This document shows positions 54,932-64,000 of a stretch of 64,000 nt of DNA, piece by piece; position 1 is the stretch's first letter, and every line of letters begins with the position of its first letter. Position numbers and translations under genes: made by a program. Origin of the DNA: Psychrobacillus sp. OK032 (GTDB taxonomy: Bacteria; Bacillota; Bacilli; Bacillales_A; Planococcaceae). Below the pieces are notes generated by a model, which had not been told where the DNA came from, did not search any database, and was given only the letters and a program-made list of their open reading frames with translations. The stretch is from positions 124,001-188,000 of the forward strand of contig NZ_FOGY01000010.1 in NCBI RefSeq assembly GCF_900111345.1, in the 5' to 3' direction.

Positions 54932-54975
54932 CGAAAAGTTATCACATTACATAAGTCTTTATAATTTCCAAAAGC

Positions 54976-55011
54976 AAAAAAAAGAGACAGCCAAACTAGT
55001 GACCGTCTCTA
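54976..55011 (-). terminator. Terminator of the M23 peptidase gene
   Basis: On the minus strand, AGAGACGG and CTGTCTCT form a stem followed by TTTTTTTT. Confidence 0.85.
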
Positions 55012-55018
55012 CCTATTT

Positions 55019-56491
55019 TTAGTTTAACACAGATAATGGATTAATCGTTACACCGTTCTTCTTCACTTCGAAATGCAAGTGAGTACCTGTTGAACGACCA
55101 GTACTTCCCATTACACCTAACTTAGAACCTTGAGGCACAACATCCCCTACACTAACACTTATAGAAGCGAGGTGAGCATAGGTTGTTTTGTATCCATTCT
55201 GGTGATTCACAATTACCCGATTACCATATGTTCCATCTCGTCCAGCTGCTTCAACAACGCCATTATCCGCGGCTTTTATCGCAAAACCATTAGGACGTGC
55301 AATATCTATCCCCTCATGCTGACGGCCCCAACGATAACCCATTTTACTGGATATATATCCACCTTCAGCTGGCCAAGCAAATTGACCAGAACCACGAGAC
55401 GGTATCACTTTAGTTCCTTTTAAGACGATATGCTCCTTAGGTTCTTCAAGGATTGTCTCTTCAATTACTGATTGCCCTACTTCAACACCATTTGCTTTAC
55501 GGACTAAGTAAGTAGCTATCTTCTTTCCATCAGAACCTTCTTGTTTAACCTTTGTATCACCTTTATACATTTCATCTGATTCTACTACTTTTTTTGTATG
55601 TTTGATGACTTCCTCAGCTTTTTTTTCATATAGAACTTCTACATTAATAAGTGGTTTTAAGACAGTTACATTTAACTCTTGCCCTATTTGCAATAAGGTA
55701 GATTCTGTAACTCCTGGATTTAAAGCCATAAGCTCAGCAGATGTTAAATCATGCTTATTAGCTATTGTTCCTAATACATCACCTGTGTCCACTTTATATG
55801 TTTCTTTTTCTAAAGTTCCTTCTAAAAGAAGTTTAACTGCATCATCTGGTGAGACAACTTTTTCTGGATTGACTTCTACAGTAACGCCTGATACTTTTTC
55901 TTTTAAGATTAAATCCGTAATACGTGTTTCATTTTCATTTAATTGGGGTAAAGCTTCAGTAGAATCTTTTCGTGCTTCCAGTGCTTGTAGCTCATCTTCT
56001 GAAACAAATTGCAACTTAAATTTATGTACGGCTTCTTGGTAAGCATCTAAGTCTTTGACGTAGACCGCCATCTCGTCATTAACAGATAATGCAAATGCTG
56101 TTGCTTTTACTTCTATTAACTCATCTAATTTTTGAAGTGTTGCTTCGTCATTTGTAGAAGCTGTAAAAACTTGTTCTGGTACAATTGACAAGTTAGAACC
56201 AGCTTTTAAAGAAAGATTCTCGTACTGGGAGCTCGAATCTTGAACTTTTTGATCCATCATTGCTTCCATCTCTGTTTGATCTGATAATGCCCCTACGTAT
56301 TCTCCATTGGAATATATATGATAAATTTCTTTCAACATATGACTCTCGTCTTCATTTGCAAATGCAATATTAAAGGAAAAACTGGAAATGAGCAAAATTG
56401 ATACGGTTGCTTTTTTCACTATACTTGATTTTCTGTTTGTCAGAACAGTTTTTTGAATTTCCTGTTCCTTGTTCTTTCTTTTCAAAAACAT
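55019..56491 (-). CDS. Secreted M23 peptidase with LysM and G5 domains
   Basis: 490 residues. A basic N-terminus and signal helix (VSILLISSFSFNIAFA) lead to a helical region. A LysM domain (YKVDTGDVLGTIANKH, near residue 230), a G5 domain (around IKHTKKVVESDEMYKGDTKV) and a C-terminal M23 peptidase follow. Zinc ligands are in HEGIDIARP (His, Asp) and GTHLHFEVKKNG. It should cut peptidoglycan cross-bridges. It lies directly upstream of walR on the same strand, but both have separate signals. No convincing WalR box was found in front of it. Confidence 0.92.
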   Translation of the reverse strand: MFLKRKNKEQEIQKTVLTNRKSSIVKKATVSILLISSFSFNIAFANEDESHMLKEIYHIYSNGEYVGALSDQTEMEAMMDQKVQDSSSQYENLSLKAGSNLSIVPEQVFTASTNDEATLQKLDELIEVKATAFALSVNDEMAVYVKDLDAYQEAVHKFKLQFVSEDELQALEARKDSTEALPQLNENETRITDLILKEKVSGVTVEVNPEKVVSPDDAVKLLLEGTLEKETYKVDTGDVLGTIANKHDLTSAELMALNPGVTESTLLQIGQELNVTVLKPLINVEVLYEKKAEEVIKHTKKVVESDEMYKGDTKVKQEGSDGKKIATYLVRKANGVEVGQSVIEETILEEPKEHIVLKGTKVIPSRGSGQFAWPAEGGYISSKMGYRWGRQHEGIDIARPNGFAIKAADNGVVEAAGRDGTYGNRVIVNHQNGYKTTYAHLASISVSVGDVVPQGSKLGVMGSTGRSTGTHLHFEVKKNGVTINPLSVLN

Positions 56492-56849
56492 GGTAAAGCC
56501 CCTTCCAAACTAATTACAATCTACTCTATTTTTGACACTACTTTAATTTAACATATTTGAAATAAGGAAGTGAACTAATTACGCTAGTTGTAAAGAAACT
56601 GTAGTATTGGTTCCAATATATTCTATTAGCTTACAAAAAAAGGAGAAGAACTAATCTCTTTTTCTTTATTTTCGACTCTTTTATCTGAATTATTGCCATA
56701 ATACCTATTTTTACACAAGAACATATTCTATTCTCTGTCATATTTGTCATATTAGAAGTCTTAAATCTTTAGTTTTCCCTTAACTTTTGAATGAGACGAC
56801 AAAAAGCTGTCGAAAAGTTTTCACTTCTCGACAGCTTTTACTTATTACC
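56492..56849. other. Intergenic region between purA and the M23 gene
   Basis: AT-rich, with no coding frame. It holds the purA terminator at 56801-56841 and the promoter region of the M23 gene. TGTAAA-GAAAC-TGTAGT at 56589-56605 resembles a WalR box with one mismatch but points away from the M23 gene. Confidence 0.5.
56801..56841 (-). terminator. Terminator of purA
   Basis: On the minus strand, AAAGCTGTCGAGAAGT and ACTTTTCGACAGCTTTTT form a long stem with T tail. Confidence 0.9.
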
Positions 56850-58136
56850 CTATCTCCAAACACTCGAAATAATATTGGTTTGCGTACGATCCGGACCAAC
56901 CGAAAAAATTGATATTTGTACGCCGGTTAATTGTGCGATTCGCTCTAGATAATGACGAGCATTTGCTGGTAACTCATCAAGCGTTTTACATTTCGTAATA
57001 TCTTCGTTCCAACCTTGTAACTCTTCATATACCGGTTCACATTCCGAAAGCACACGAAGATTTGCTGGGTATTCCGTGATTAACTTCTCTTTATATTTAT
57101 AAGCTGTACATATTTTTACAGTATCCAAACCAGTTAAAACGTCAATAGAATTTACTGTTAAATCCGTTAATCCACTTACACGTGCAGCATGTCTGATTAC
57201 TACTGTATCAAACCAACCAATTCGGCGTGGTCTGCCAGTTGTTGTTCCATACTCTTTCCCAACTTCACGGATTTGACTTCCAACTTCATCAAATAACTCT
57301 GTCGGAAACGGTCCATCACCTACACGAGAAGTATAAGCTTTGCATACGCCTACCACATGAGATATTTTAGTTGGTCCAACTCCAGCACCAATCGTTACCC
57401 CTCCAGCAACTGGATTCGAAGAAGTTACAAATGGATACGTTCCTTGGTCAATATCCAACATGACACCTTGCGCACCTTCAAAAAGTACACGACGACCTTC
57501 GTCTAATGCATCGTTTAATACTTTTGAAGTATCTGTTACGTATTTTTCGATTTCTTTTCCATAACCATAAAACTCTTCTAAAATTTCCTCTACTGTAAAC
57601 CCTTCTGTTTCATAAAGCTTCTCGAACATTCTATTTTTTTCAGCCAAATTATGTGCTAACTTTTCTTTAAACACCTCATAATCAAGAAGATCTGCGATAC
57701 GAATTCCAACTCGTGCAGCTTTATCCATATAGGCTGGTCCAATTCCTTTGCCTGTAGTACCAATTTTATTTGCACCTTTACGTGCTTCTTCTACTTCATC
57801 TTGTTTAATGTGGTACGGAAGGATGACATGTGCCCGGTTGGAAATACGTAAATTCTCCGTCTCTACGCCTCGATCATGTAGTCCCTTTATTTCTTTTACT
57901 AGTGCCTTTGGATCTACCACCATGCCGTTTCCAATAACAGAGATTTTATCGTTGTAAAAAATACCGGAAGGAATGAGATGAAGCTTATACGTTTCGCCTC
58001 CGAAAATAATAGTATGCCCTGCATTATTTCCACCTTGATAACGTGCGATTACTTCTGCACTTTCAGAAAGAAAATCGGTAATTTTTCCTTTTCCTTCGTC
58101 TCCCCACTGTGTTCCAACCACTACAACTGATGGCAT
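56850..58136 (-). CDS. purA: Adenylosuccinate synthetase
   Basis: Joins IMP and aspartate with GTP, the first step to AMP. About 428 residues. The N-terminal [19 protein letters not shown] carries the catalytic Asp and P-loop; [19 protein letters not shown] and GPDRT near the end are all family hallmarks. The ATG at 58136 lies 8 nt after GGAGG; a GTG three codons upstream sits in that ribosome site. Single gene with its own terminator, downstream of dnaB. Confidence 0.97.
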   Translation of the reverse strand: MPSVVVVGTQWGDEGKGKITDFLSESAEVIARYQGGNNAGHTIIFGGETYKLHLIPSGIFYNDKISVIGNGMVVDPKALVKEIKGLHDRGVETENLRISNRAHVILPYHIKQDEVEEARKGANKIGTTGKGIGPAYMDKAARVGIRIADLLDYEVFKEKLAHNLAEKNRMFEKLYETEGFTVEEILEEFYGYGKEIEKYVTDTSKVLNDALDEGRRVLFEGAQGVMLDIDQGTYPFVTSSNPVAGGVTIGAGVGPTKISHVVGVCKAYTSRVGDGPFPTELFDEVGSQIREVGKEYGTTTGRPRRIGWFDTVVIRHAARVSGLTDLTVNSIDVLTGLDTVKICTAYKYKEKLITEYPANLRVLSECEPVYEELQGWNEDITKCKTLDELPANARHYLERIAQLTGVQISIFSVGPDRTQTNIISSVWR

Positions 58137-58225
58137 TGCCGACACCTCCGACAGACATTCATATGTCCTGAATAAAATCAGTGTAATTGTACCAATATTC
58201 TAAATCATCGTCAACAAATTTCAAT

Positions 58226-58273
58226 AAAAAACACGAACAATTAATGGTATACCCATTAATACATTCGTGTTTA
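58226..58273 (-). terminator. Terminator of dnaB
   Basis: On the minus strand, AAACACGAATGTATTAATGG and the complementary CCATTAATTGTTCGTGTTTT form a long stem followed by TTTT. Confidence 0.87.
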
Positions 58274-58276
58274 TAG

Positions 58277-59632
58277 TTATGCTGGTGGAGCTTGATGTTG
58301 GCTCCAATCAATATTAACGAATTTATTAAATTCCTTCACAAAGGCAAGCGTTACAGTTCCAGTCGGGCCATTACGCTGTTTTGCAATGATAATTTCAATC
58401 ATATTTTGGTTTTCCGTTTCTTTATCGTAATAATCCTCACGATATAGGAAAGAAACGATATCCGCATCTTGCTCAATTGACCCAGATTCACGTAAATCGG
58501 ACATCATCGGTCGTTTATCTTGTCGTTGTTCCACCCCACGGGAAAGCTGTGAAAGTGCAATGACCGGTACTTTTAACTCACGTGCTAACCCTTTTAGTGA
58601 ACGAGAAATCTCGGAAACCTCTTGTTGACGGTTTGCTTGACTTCCACCGCTTCCTTGAATAAGTTGTAAATAATCAATTAATATCATTCCAAGACCAGAT
58701 TCTTGTTTTAAACGACGGCATTTAGCACGTATTTCATTTACTCGAATACCAGGCGTATCGTCGATATAAATACCAGCATTTGATAAGCTTCCCATCGCCA
58801 TTGTGAGCTTACGCCAGTCTTCTGTTGTAAGTGCACCGGTACGAAGGACTTGAGCATCTATATTCCCCTCTGCACAAAGTATACGCATTACTAATTGTTC
58901 TGCTCCCATCTCCAAGCTAAAGATGGCAACGTTTTCGTCGGTCTTTGTAGCTACATTTTGGGCTACATTGAGTGCAAATGCTGTTTTCCCGACAGACGGA
59001 CGTGCGGCTACGATGATTAAGTCATTTCGTTGGAAACCAGCAGTAATACGATCTAAATCACGAAATCCTGTAGGTATTCCCGTAACATCACCTTTTTGTG
59101 AATGAAGCTTTTCGATATTATCATATGTTTCCACTAATACATCTTTAATATGCTTAAAGTCACCGGCACTTTTTCGGTTGGCGACTTCCATCATTTTTTT
59201 TTCTGCTTCTGATAATAAGGCTTCTACTTCGTCTTCTCTAGTGAATCCGTCTTCTACGATCGAAGTAGCTACACGAATAAGTCGACGTAAAATAGACTTT
59301 TCTTCTACTATCTTTGCATAATGACCAATATTAGCAGCAGTCGGGACGCTATTTGCAATCTCACTAATGTACGAGATACCTCCAACATCTTCCAACTCTT
59401 TTTTAGCCGAAAGTTCTTCGGTTACAGTAACGACGTCTATTGCTTTCCCTTGATCACTTAACCGTATCATCGTTTGAAATATCTTTTGATGTGCGACTCG
59501 GTAAAAGTCCTCCGGCATCACAATTTCTGCGGCAGTTATTAATGCTTGCGGTTCTAAAAATATTGCTCCGATGACAGATTGCTCAGCTTCTTGATTATGG
59601 GGCGGTACACGGTCCAACAATGGATCGCTCAT
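58277..59632 (-). CDS. dnaB: Replicative DNA helicase DnaB (called DnaC in B. subtilis)
   Basis: Hexameric helicase that unwinds DNA at the fork, 451 residues. The N-terminal primase-contact domain starts VPPHNQEAEQSVIGAIF. The RecA-like motor has Walker A AARPSVGKTAFALN near residue 210, Walker B GMILIDYLQLI near residue 315 and VIALSQLSRGVEQR with the arginine-rich region. GGAGAGA precedes the ATG. It follows rplI by 12 nt; the order gdpP-rplI-dnaB is conserved in Bacillales. Confidence 0.97.
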   Translation of the reverse strand: MSDPLLDRVPPHNQEAEQSVIGAIFLEPQALITAAEIVMPEDFYRVAHQKIFQTMIRLSDQGKAIDVVTVTEELSAKKELEDVGGISYISEIANSVPTAANIGHYAKIVEEKSILRRLIRVATSIVEDGFTREDEVEALLSEAEKKMMEVANRKSAGDFKHIKDVLVETYDNIEKLHSQKGDVTGIPTGFRDLDRITAGFQRNDLIIVAARPSVGKTAFALNVAQNVATKTDENVAIFSLEMGAEQLVMRILCAEGNIDAQVLRTGALTTEDWRKLTMAMGSLSNAGIYIDDTPGIRVNEIRAKCRRLKQESGLGMILIDYLQLIQGSGGSQANRQQEVSEISRSLKGLARELKVPVIALSQLSRGVEQRQDKRPMMSDLRESGSIEQDADIVSFLYREDYYDKETENQNMIEIIIAKQRNGPTGTVTLAFVKEFNKFVNIDWSQHQAPPA

Positions 59633-59644
59633 TGATCTCTCTCC

Positions 59645-60094
59645 TTATGCTTCTTCTGTGACTTGCACTTTTAATGTCGCTACTACTTCATGATGTAGTT
59701 TAACCGGAACATTTGTAAATCCTAATGCACGAATAGCATCATCTAGCTCCATTTTGCGCTTATCCAGTTTAATACTATGTGATTTCTCTAACTGTGCTGC
59801 AATTTGTTTGGTTGTTACAGAACCAAATAAGCGACCATCGCTACCTGATTTTGCCTTCAACTCTACTGTAAGTTGCTCTAACACTTCTTTTAATTTTTTT
59901 GCTTCTGCTAACTCTTCTGCTGCTTCTTTTTCTGATTTTTTCTTTTGCCCTTCTAAAGCGCTAATTGCAGCTGTATTTGCTTCCACTGCGAGTTTATTTT
60001 TCAATAAAAAGTTATGTGCATAGCCATCTGCAACGTTTTTTATTTCCCCTTTTTTCCCTTTACCTTTTACATCTTTTAAGAATACGACTTTCAT
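59645..60094 (-). CDS. rplI: 50S ribosomal protein L9
   Basis: 149 residues. The N-terminal rRNA-binding domain [20 protein letters not shown] and [16 protein letters not shown] is followed by the long connecting helix (residues about 45-75) and the C-terminal domain [20 protein letters not shown]. The ATG overlaps the gdpP stop by 4 nt, so translation is coupled. Confidence 0.97.
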   Translation of the reverse strand: MKVVFLKDVKGKGKKGEIKNVADGYAHNFLLKNKLAVEANTAAISALEGQKKKSEKEAAEELAEAKKLKEVLEQLTVELKAKSGSDGRLFGSVTTKQIAAQLEKSHSIKLDKRKMELDDAIRALGFTNVPVKLHHEVVATLKVQVTEEA

Positions 60095-62067
60095 TCTGTA
60101 TTTCCTCCTTTAGTTGTTTCCGTAATAGCATCTTTTAATAATGTTATTGCCTCTTCTATTGTTTTATTTTCTAATTGGCATGCAGCATTCGTTAAATGCC
60201 CCCCGCCGTTCAGTCTTTCCATTACTAACTGTACATTTACATCTCCGAGTGATCTTGCACTTATGCCTATTTTAGAATCGCTTTTTCGCCCAATGACAAA
60301 CGAAGCAGTAATATTATTCATCGTTAATAAAATATCGGCTGTTTGGGCTAGTAACACCTGACTATAAGCGATGTTATCTTCACCGTGTGCAATAGCAATA
60401 CCTTCGCCAAAAAATTCAACTGTTTGCACTATTTTAGAACGCTCAATATACGTATCAATGTCTTCTTTCAATAAACGTTGTACAAGTACCGTATCTGCTC
60501 CATTCGTACGAAGATAGGAAGCTGCTTCAAATGTTCTAGCTCCTGTACGTAAGGTAAAGCTTTTCGTGTCAACTATTATTCCTGCAAGCATAGATGTAGC
60601 TTCTAAGCTTGTTACCTTTTGGTATTTAGGCTGGTATTCGATTAATTCTGTAACAAGCTCAGAAGTAGAGGAAGCGTAGGGTTCCATATAAACAAGCATC
60701 GTATTAGATATAAATTCTTCTCCTCGTCGGTGATGATCAATGACGACTATTTTCTCTGCTCTTTGAAGCAATTTTTCATCAATAACTAGGCTTGGTTTAT
60801 GTGTATCTACTACAACTAAAAGTGTTTTATCAGTCATTTTACTCATTGCTTCATCCGGGCTGATAAAACGATCATAGAGCTCTGGCTTTTCCTTAATTTC
60901 ATCCATTAATCGAATAACGCTGTTGTCTAGTTCATTAAAGTCTATCACAACGTAGCCATCTACTTTATTCATCTCGGCCATTTTTCTCACTCCGACAGCA
61001 GATCCAATTGCATCCATATCAGGCATACGATGCCCCATCACAAACACTTGATCACTATCTTGAATTAAATCTCGAAGGGCATGCGATATAACTCTAGCTC
61101 TAACACGCGTTCTTTTTTCTACTGGATTTGTTTTCCCGCCGTAAAACTTCACTTTTCCACTTGGATGTTTGATCGCTACCTGATCTCCACCGCGCCCTAA
61201 TACTAAGTCTAAGCTCGACTGTGCTAACTCTCCAAGCTCTACCAGTGAAATAGATCCTGCACCAACACCAACACTCAACGTTAAAGAAAATCCAAACTTT
61301 GCTGTAGTCTCTCTAATATCATCTAAAATTGAAAATTTATTTTTCTCTAGTTCCACTAAAATTGATTCGTTAAAAACCGCTAAAAAACGATCTGAAGAAA
61401 TCCTTTTTACATATATTCCGTATTTTGCGCCCCAGTCATTCACACATGAGGTAACAATACTATTTAACTGTCCTCGGGTTTGATCATCCATCCCTTGCGC
61501 AATTTCATCATAGTTATCGATAAATAACACACCGATAACTGTACGATCCCCATAATATAAGGATTCCATTTCTACTTGTTCTGTAATGTCGAAGAAGTAC
61601 AATAGCTTTTCTTCTGCTTTATACAACACTTTGTAGTTATTGTCATCAAGTGATATGACGATTTCTTTTATATCTTCCTGTTTCAAAAGCTGTTTAAAAT
61701 CTGTTGATATCGAGAACAACTCTTCACCAATAATCGTATCGAATGGTAACTTTTGCATCATGTAAGGGTTAGCCCACTCAATGACATACTGATCATTTAT
61801 CAATAAAATACCAATAGGCATTTCTAATAGCGCTTCTTCTCCTACTTTTTTCATTCGATAAGAGAGGGTTTCTATATGCCTTTCTGTCTCTTCATATACA
61901 CGTTGTTCTATAATCCATGCATAAATAGAGACCCCAATTACTAATAAAGTAAATAACAATCCAACTAACAAATTGTTAAACAACAATATATAAGCTGCCA
62001 CTCCACCGAGTAACATGAACAAAACCAGTGGATATCGAATTGGCCGTTTCCTAAAAAAAGATGCCAC
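60091..62067 (-). CDS. gdpP: Cyclic-di-AMP phosphodiesterase GdpP
   Basis: Membrane-bound enzyme degrading c-di-AMP, important for cell-wall and potassium balance. 658 residues: two N-terminal helices, a PAS-like domain ([20 protein letters not shown]), a degenerate GGDEF domain (the signature is reduced to SSDRF) and DHH-DHHA1. Catalytic motifs are [32 protein letters not shown] and [10 protein letters not shown]. The start is a GTG 8 nt after AAGGAG. It follows yybS by 12 nt and overlaps rplI. Confidence 0.96.
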   Translation of the reverse strand: MASFFRKRPIRYPLVLFMLLGGVAAYILLFNNLLVGLLFTLLVIGVSIYAWIIEQRVYEETERHIETLSYRMKKVGEEALLEMPIGILLINDQYVIEWANPYMMQKLPFDTIIGEELFSISTDFKQLLKQEDIKEIVISLDDNNYKVLYKAEEKLLYFFDITEQVEMESLYYGDRTVIGVLFIDNYDEIAQGMDDQTRGQLNSIVTSCVNDWGAKYGIYVKRISSDRFLAVFNESILVELEKNKFSILDDIRETTAKFGFSLTLSVGVGAGSISLVELGELAQSSLDLVLGRGGDQVAIKHPSGKVKFYGGKTNPVEKRTRVRARVISHALRDLIQDSDQVFVMGHRMPDMDAIGSAVGVRKMAEMNKVDGYVVIDFNELDNSVIRLMDEIKEKPELYDRFISPDEAMSKMTDKTLLVVVDTHKPSLVIDEKLLQRAEKIVVIDHHRRGEEFISNTMLVYMEPYASSTSELVTELIEYQPKYQKVTSLEATSMLAGIIVDTKSFTLRTGARTFEAASYLRTNGADTVLVQRLLKEDIDTYIERSKIVQTVEFFGEGIAIAHGEDNIAYSQVLLAQTADILLTMNNITASFVIGRKSDSKIGISARSLGDVNVQLVMERLNGGGHLTNAACQLENKTIEEAITLLKDAITETTKGGNTE

Positions 62068-62079
62068 TTGATCAGCTCC

Positions 62080-63021
62080 TTATTTTTTGTACCTGTCTTT
62101 TAAATACGCTCGCACATTAAATCCTAAATCTAAGACACCCAATATAATAGTGAACGTATAAAGCGGTACGGCAAGAATGCTTGCTAAAACCATTGACCAT
62201 TTTGGCCACCCTTGCACATAAAAATAGTAGTGAATGAGCGATACACCTTGTAAAAACAAAAGAACTCTTAAAATAAGTGCCGCATTCACAAATAGTAAAT
62301 ATCCAAAAGTCCCAATTTCAAATGACATGAACAAGGTAAAAATGGATACGATTAAATAATACCACAACACCACTTTTGGTAGTCTAAAATCCATAAACTT
62401 TGAAAATTTTGGAACATCTAGTTTTAACTTTTTTAATAACGATAAATTAATCACTAAGTAAATAAAAGCACCGATAAAAGCCCCACCAATAAAATAAGAA
62501 GGCATAATTGCTTCAATTAGCATTATACTTTGTGCCACCATTTGATCGTAATCTTTCGGCAATTGCCCAACCGACGCCATAATATTCCCTATTTGGTCAT
62601 AGTATATTTCAATACCCTCTAATAGTTGTTCTAAAATATTGATATTTAATAATAAGATAGAAATTATGTATTGTATTGCCGTCATAAGTAATATGAAAAT
62701 CCCAGAAGCCATTAGCATATACAACTTCGATTTATTATTACGAATGGAGTCACCTATTAGCAACCCTAATGGAGCAACCAATAATCCAAAAACGAAGCCA
62801 AAAAATCCACCGATTATAAATGATATTATTATCGCAATAACTGTTACAAATATAGCATGTTTCCTTGCAAACTTTGCACTATACCAAGCAATCGGTAATG
62901 GAACGATAAACGACGTTATAAAACCTACGAATGGCACATACACCGAGATTTCTAATAGAATAGCAAATAGTGCAATCATCATAGACCCATATGTTAAATA
63001 GTTTGACTGATTTTTTTGCAT
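62080..63021 (-). CDS. yybS: YybS-family membrane protein (DUF2232)
   Basis: Integral membrane protein of 313 residues with about eight helices, starting SNYLTYGSMMIALFAILLEI. The DUF2232 segment FIVPLPIAWYSAKFARKHAI is clear. Its role is not established; the fold resembles energy-coupling transporter S components. It is always found next to gdpP in Bacillales and is the first gene of the yybS-gdpP-rplI-dnaB run here. Confidence 0.92.
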   Translation of the reverse strand: MQKNQSNYLTYGSMMIALFAILLEISVYVPFVGFITSFIVPLPIAWYSAKFARKHAIFVTVIAIIISFIIGGFFGFVFGLLVAPLGLLIGDSIRNNKSKLYMLMASGIFILLMTAIQYIISILLLNINILEQLLEGIEIYYDQIGNIMASVGQLPKDYDQMVAQSIMLIEAIMPSYFIGGAFIGAFIYLVINLSLLKKLKLDVPKFSKFMDFRLPKVVLWYYLIVSIFTLFMSFEIGTFGYLLFVNAALILRVLLFLQGVSLIHYYFYVQGWPKWSMVLASILAVPLYTFTIILGVLDLGFNVRAYLKDRYKK

Positions 63022-63122
63022 TTAGTACCTTCCTTTATCCTAGTCATCTACTTATTGTAACAGATTTACTACACCAACTAAAACTCCATACACTGCCAAC
63101 TTTACTTTTTCAAATGGTGCAA

Positions 63123-63152
63123 TAAAAAAACTACCCTTATTAAGGATAGTTT
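63123..63152 (-). terminator. Orphan terminator upstream of yybS
   Basis: On the minus strand, ACTATCCTT / AAGGGTAGT with loop AAT form a 9-bp stem followed by TTTTTTT. rpsR already has its own terminator 400 nt upstream, so no gene in between needs this one. Confidence 0.78.
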
Positions 63153-63165
63153 GTACAATATAGGA

Positions 63166-63325
63166 ATAATGCGTCATAAGTAATTTACCGCTAGGATTTC
63201 CACTGCAGTGCGGACGCTTTTTAGCGGGGTGAGCGATGAGCCATCTCCGCCGCTCACGCTTACGTTGCGATCAATGGAACCCGCTGACTAATCAGCATCT
63301 GAACTTAACATAGTTCTAGATTTGT
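63166..63325. repeat. Dispersed palindromic repeat family B, copy 3 (internal deletion)
   Basis: CCGCTAGGATTTCCACTGCA, GGGGTGAGCGATGAGCCATC and CGCCGCTCACGC are followed at once by CAATGGAACCCGCTGACTAA. About 50 nt of the right arm found in copies 1 and 2 are missing. Flanks AATAATGCGT and TCAGCATCTGAAC are still shared with copy 1, so the full element is about 200 nt. Confidence 0.75.
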
Positions 63326-63535
63326 CAAAATGCCGAAGAGCAACCAATCAATTTATTGCGAAGTCGGCCTGATAAATTTAAAGCTCTGATAACTGCAGAC
63401 ACCAAATTAGCAATAAATTCCCATTGATTAAAGCGAAAATCATAGCAATCACTTAATCGATTTTTTTAATGCGCATTTTTCCCATATATCACTTAATGTA
63501 AGAAGATGACATAGATTTTATCATTTCCTAGAGCA

Positions 63536-63561
63536 CAAAAAAAGACCGGTTTCCCGGTCCT
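63536..63561 (-). terminator. Terminator of the rpsF-ssb-rpsR operon
   Basis: On the minus strand, GACCGG, loop GAAA and CCGGTC are followed by TTTTTTT. Confidence 0.92.
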
Positions 63562-63573
63562 TGATTTATAAAC

Positions 63574-63810
63574 TTATCTCTCTTCAGAAGAGAATGGAAG
63601 TAAAGCCATGATACGAGATACTTTAATAGCTCGTGTTAACTTACGTTGGTACTTCGCGCTAGTTCCTGTCACACGACGTGGAAGAATTTTCCCACGTTCT
63701 GACACGAATTTTTTCAACAAATCTACATCTTTATAATCGATGTGTGCAATGTTGTTAGCTGTGAAGTAACAAACCTTACGGCGTCTTTTGCCTCCGCGAC
63801 GTGGTGCCAT
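63574..63810 (-). CDS. rpsR: 30S ribosomal protein S18
   Basis: 78 residues. [15 protein letters not shown] at the start, [19 protein letters not shown] and [20 protein letters not shown] are the standard S18 core. GGAGGC precedes the ATG. It lies 46 nt after ssb and is followed by a strong terminator, the end of the rpsF-ssb-rpsR operon. Confidence 0.98.
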   Translation of the reverse strand: MAPRRGGKRRRKVCYFTANNIAHIDYKDVDLLKKFVSERGKILPRRVTGTSAKYQRKLTRAIKVSRIMALLPFSSEER

Positions 63811-63856
63811 AATAGATTGCCTCCTTTTCGATTAAAGTAACATGTGTGAAGTCCTA

Positions 63857-64000
63857 TTAAAACGGTAGATCGTCATCCGATACTTCGATTGGTCCACTAC
63901 TATTTGCAAAAGGATCTTCATCTACACGTGTATAATTTTGCTGATTCATTGGTTGGTTTTGCTGATATGTTGGATATGGATTTTGCTGTTGTTGCTGTTG
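63857..64000 (-). CDS. ssb: Single-stranded DNA-binding protein, C-terminal part
   Basis: Only the last 47 codons lie in the window. They encode a Gln/Asn/Pro-rich disordered tail followed by the acidic tip VSDDDLPF, the peptide by which SSB recruits replication and repair proteins. Position just upstream of rpsR confirms the main ssb gene. The OB-fold part lies beyond the right edge. Confidence 0.95.
   Translation of the reverse strand, partial: QQQQQQNPYPTYQQNQPMNQQNYTRVDEDPFANSSGPIEVSDDDLPF

Larger units (their letters stand above)
63022..63573. other. Intergenic region between yybS and rpsR
   Basis: No gene is seen. It contains a terminator at 63123-63152 that follows no gene, a truncated copy of repeat family B at 63166-63325 and the rpsR terminator at 63536-63561. 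Confidence 0.6.

Noticed and set aside
56589-56605. WalR box in front of the M23 peptidase gene
   Set aside because: TGTAAA-N5-TGTAGT has a mismatch in the second half and is oriented away from the gene.
1-64000. CRISPR array, tRNA/rRNA genes, prophage or intact insertion sequence
   Set aside because: No regularly spaced direct repeats, no cloverleaf or rRNA sequence, and no transposase, integrase or phage structural frame could be found; the repeats present are few and irregularly dispersed.

Overview
The window is chromosomal DNA from a low-GC, endospore-forming member of the Bacillales. The right end carries the conserved order ssb (partial) - rpsR - yybS - gdpP - rplI - dnaB - purA - M23 peptidase - walRKHIJ - htrA - CxxH protein - rlmH, which in Bacillus relatives lies near oriC. 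SAM-I and lysine riboswitches, a SleL/YaaH-type cortex hydrolase, GlnKL, a malate:quinone oxidoreductase and GC-rich palindromic dispersed repeats fit Planococcaceae/Bacillaceae (Psychrobacillus, Lysinibacillus or Sporosarcina type). The genus is an inference only.

Region 1 (0.3-9.9 kb) is a methionine-salvage island. Two divergent SAM-I riboswitches face away from each other. The left one controls mtnK-mtnA plus a three-gene ribose-type ABC importer, probably for methylthioribose. The right one controls mtnWXBD. Import, phosphorylation and conversion to the methionine keto acid are therefore all SAM-controlled. Region 2 (10-19.3 kb) holds tatC-tatA, a TraB-family membrane protein, an amino-acid ABC transporter behind a complete lysine riboswitch with its terminator, an NCS1 permease and a cytoplasmic 5'-nucleotidase-type phosphoesterase.

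Region 3 (19.5-25.7 kb) is an Ugp-type ABC operon (ugpC-A-E-B) preceded by a PhoP-box-like triple repeat. It is interrupted before ugpB by dispersed repeats and ends with a translationally coupled beta-CASP-like metallo-beta-lactamase-fold protein. This is the most unusual gene association in the window. Region 4 (26-47 kb) is a mosaic of single genes and pairs: the spore cortex hydrolase, an MFS carrier, a dicarboxylate/glutamate symporter next to GlnKL, YjdM, Mqo, a frameshifted GNAT gene, LysR/AtoE, a laccase-domain protein, VanW, a secreted LysM-CAP protein behind a perfect WalR box, a RlaP-like nucleotidyltransferase, a chemotaxis-receptor remnant, two SDRs, an EamA carrier, a LURP-one protein and a TetR regulator.

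Region 5 (46.9-64 kb, all minus strand) is the core replication/cell-wall block. Nine DnaA-box-like 9-mers lie within about 415 bp around the CxxH gene between rlmH and htrA. Three families of GC-rich palindromic repeats (A, B, C) are scattered through intergenic regions. No CRISPR array, tRNA, rRNA, prophage or transposase gene was seen.
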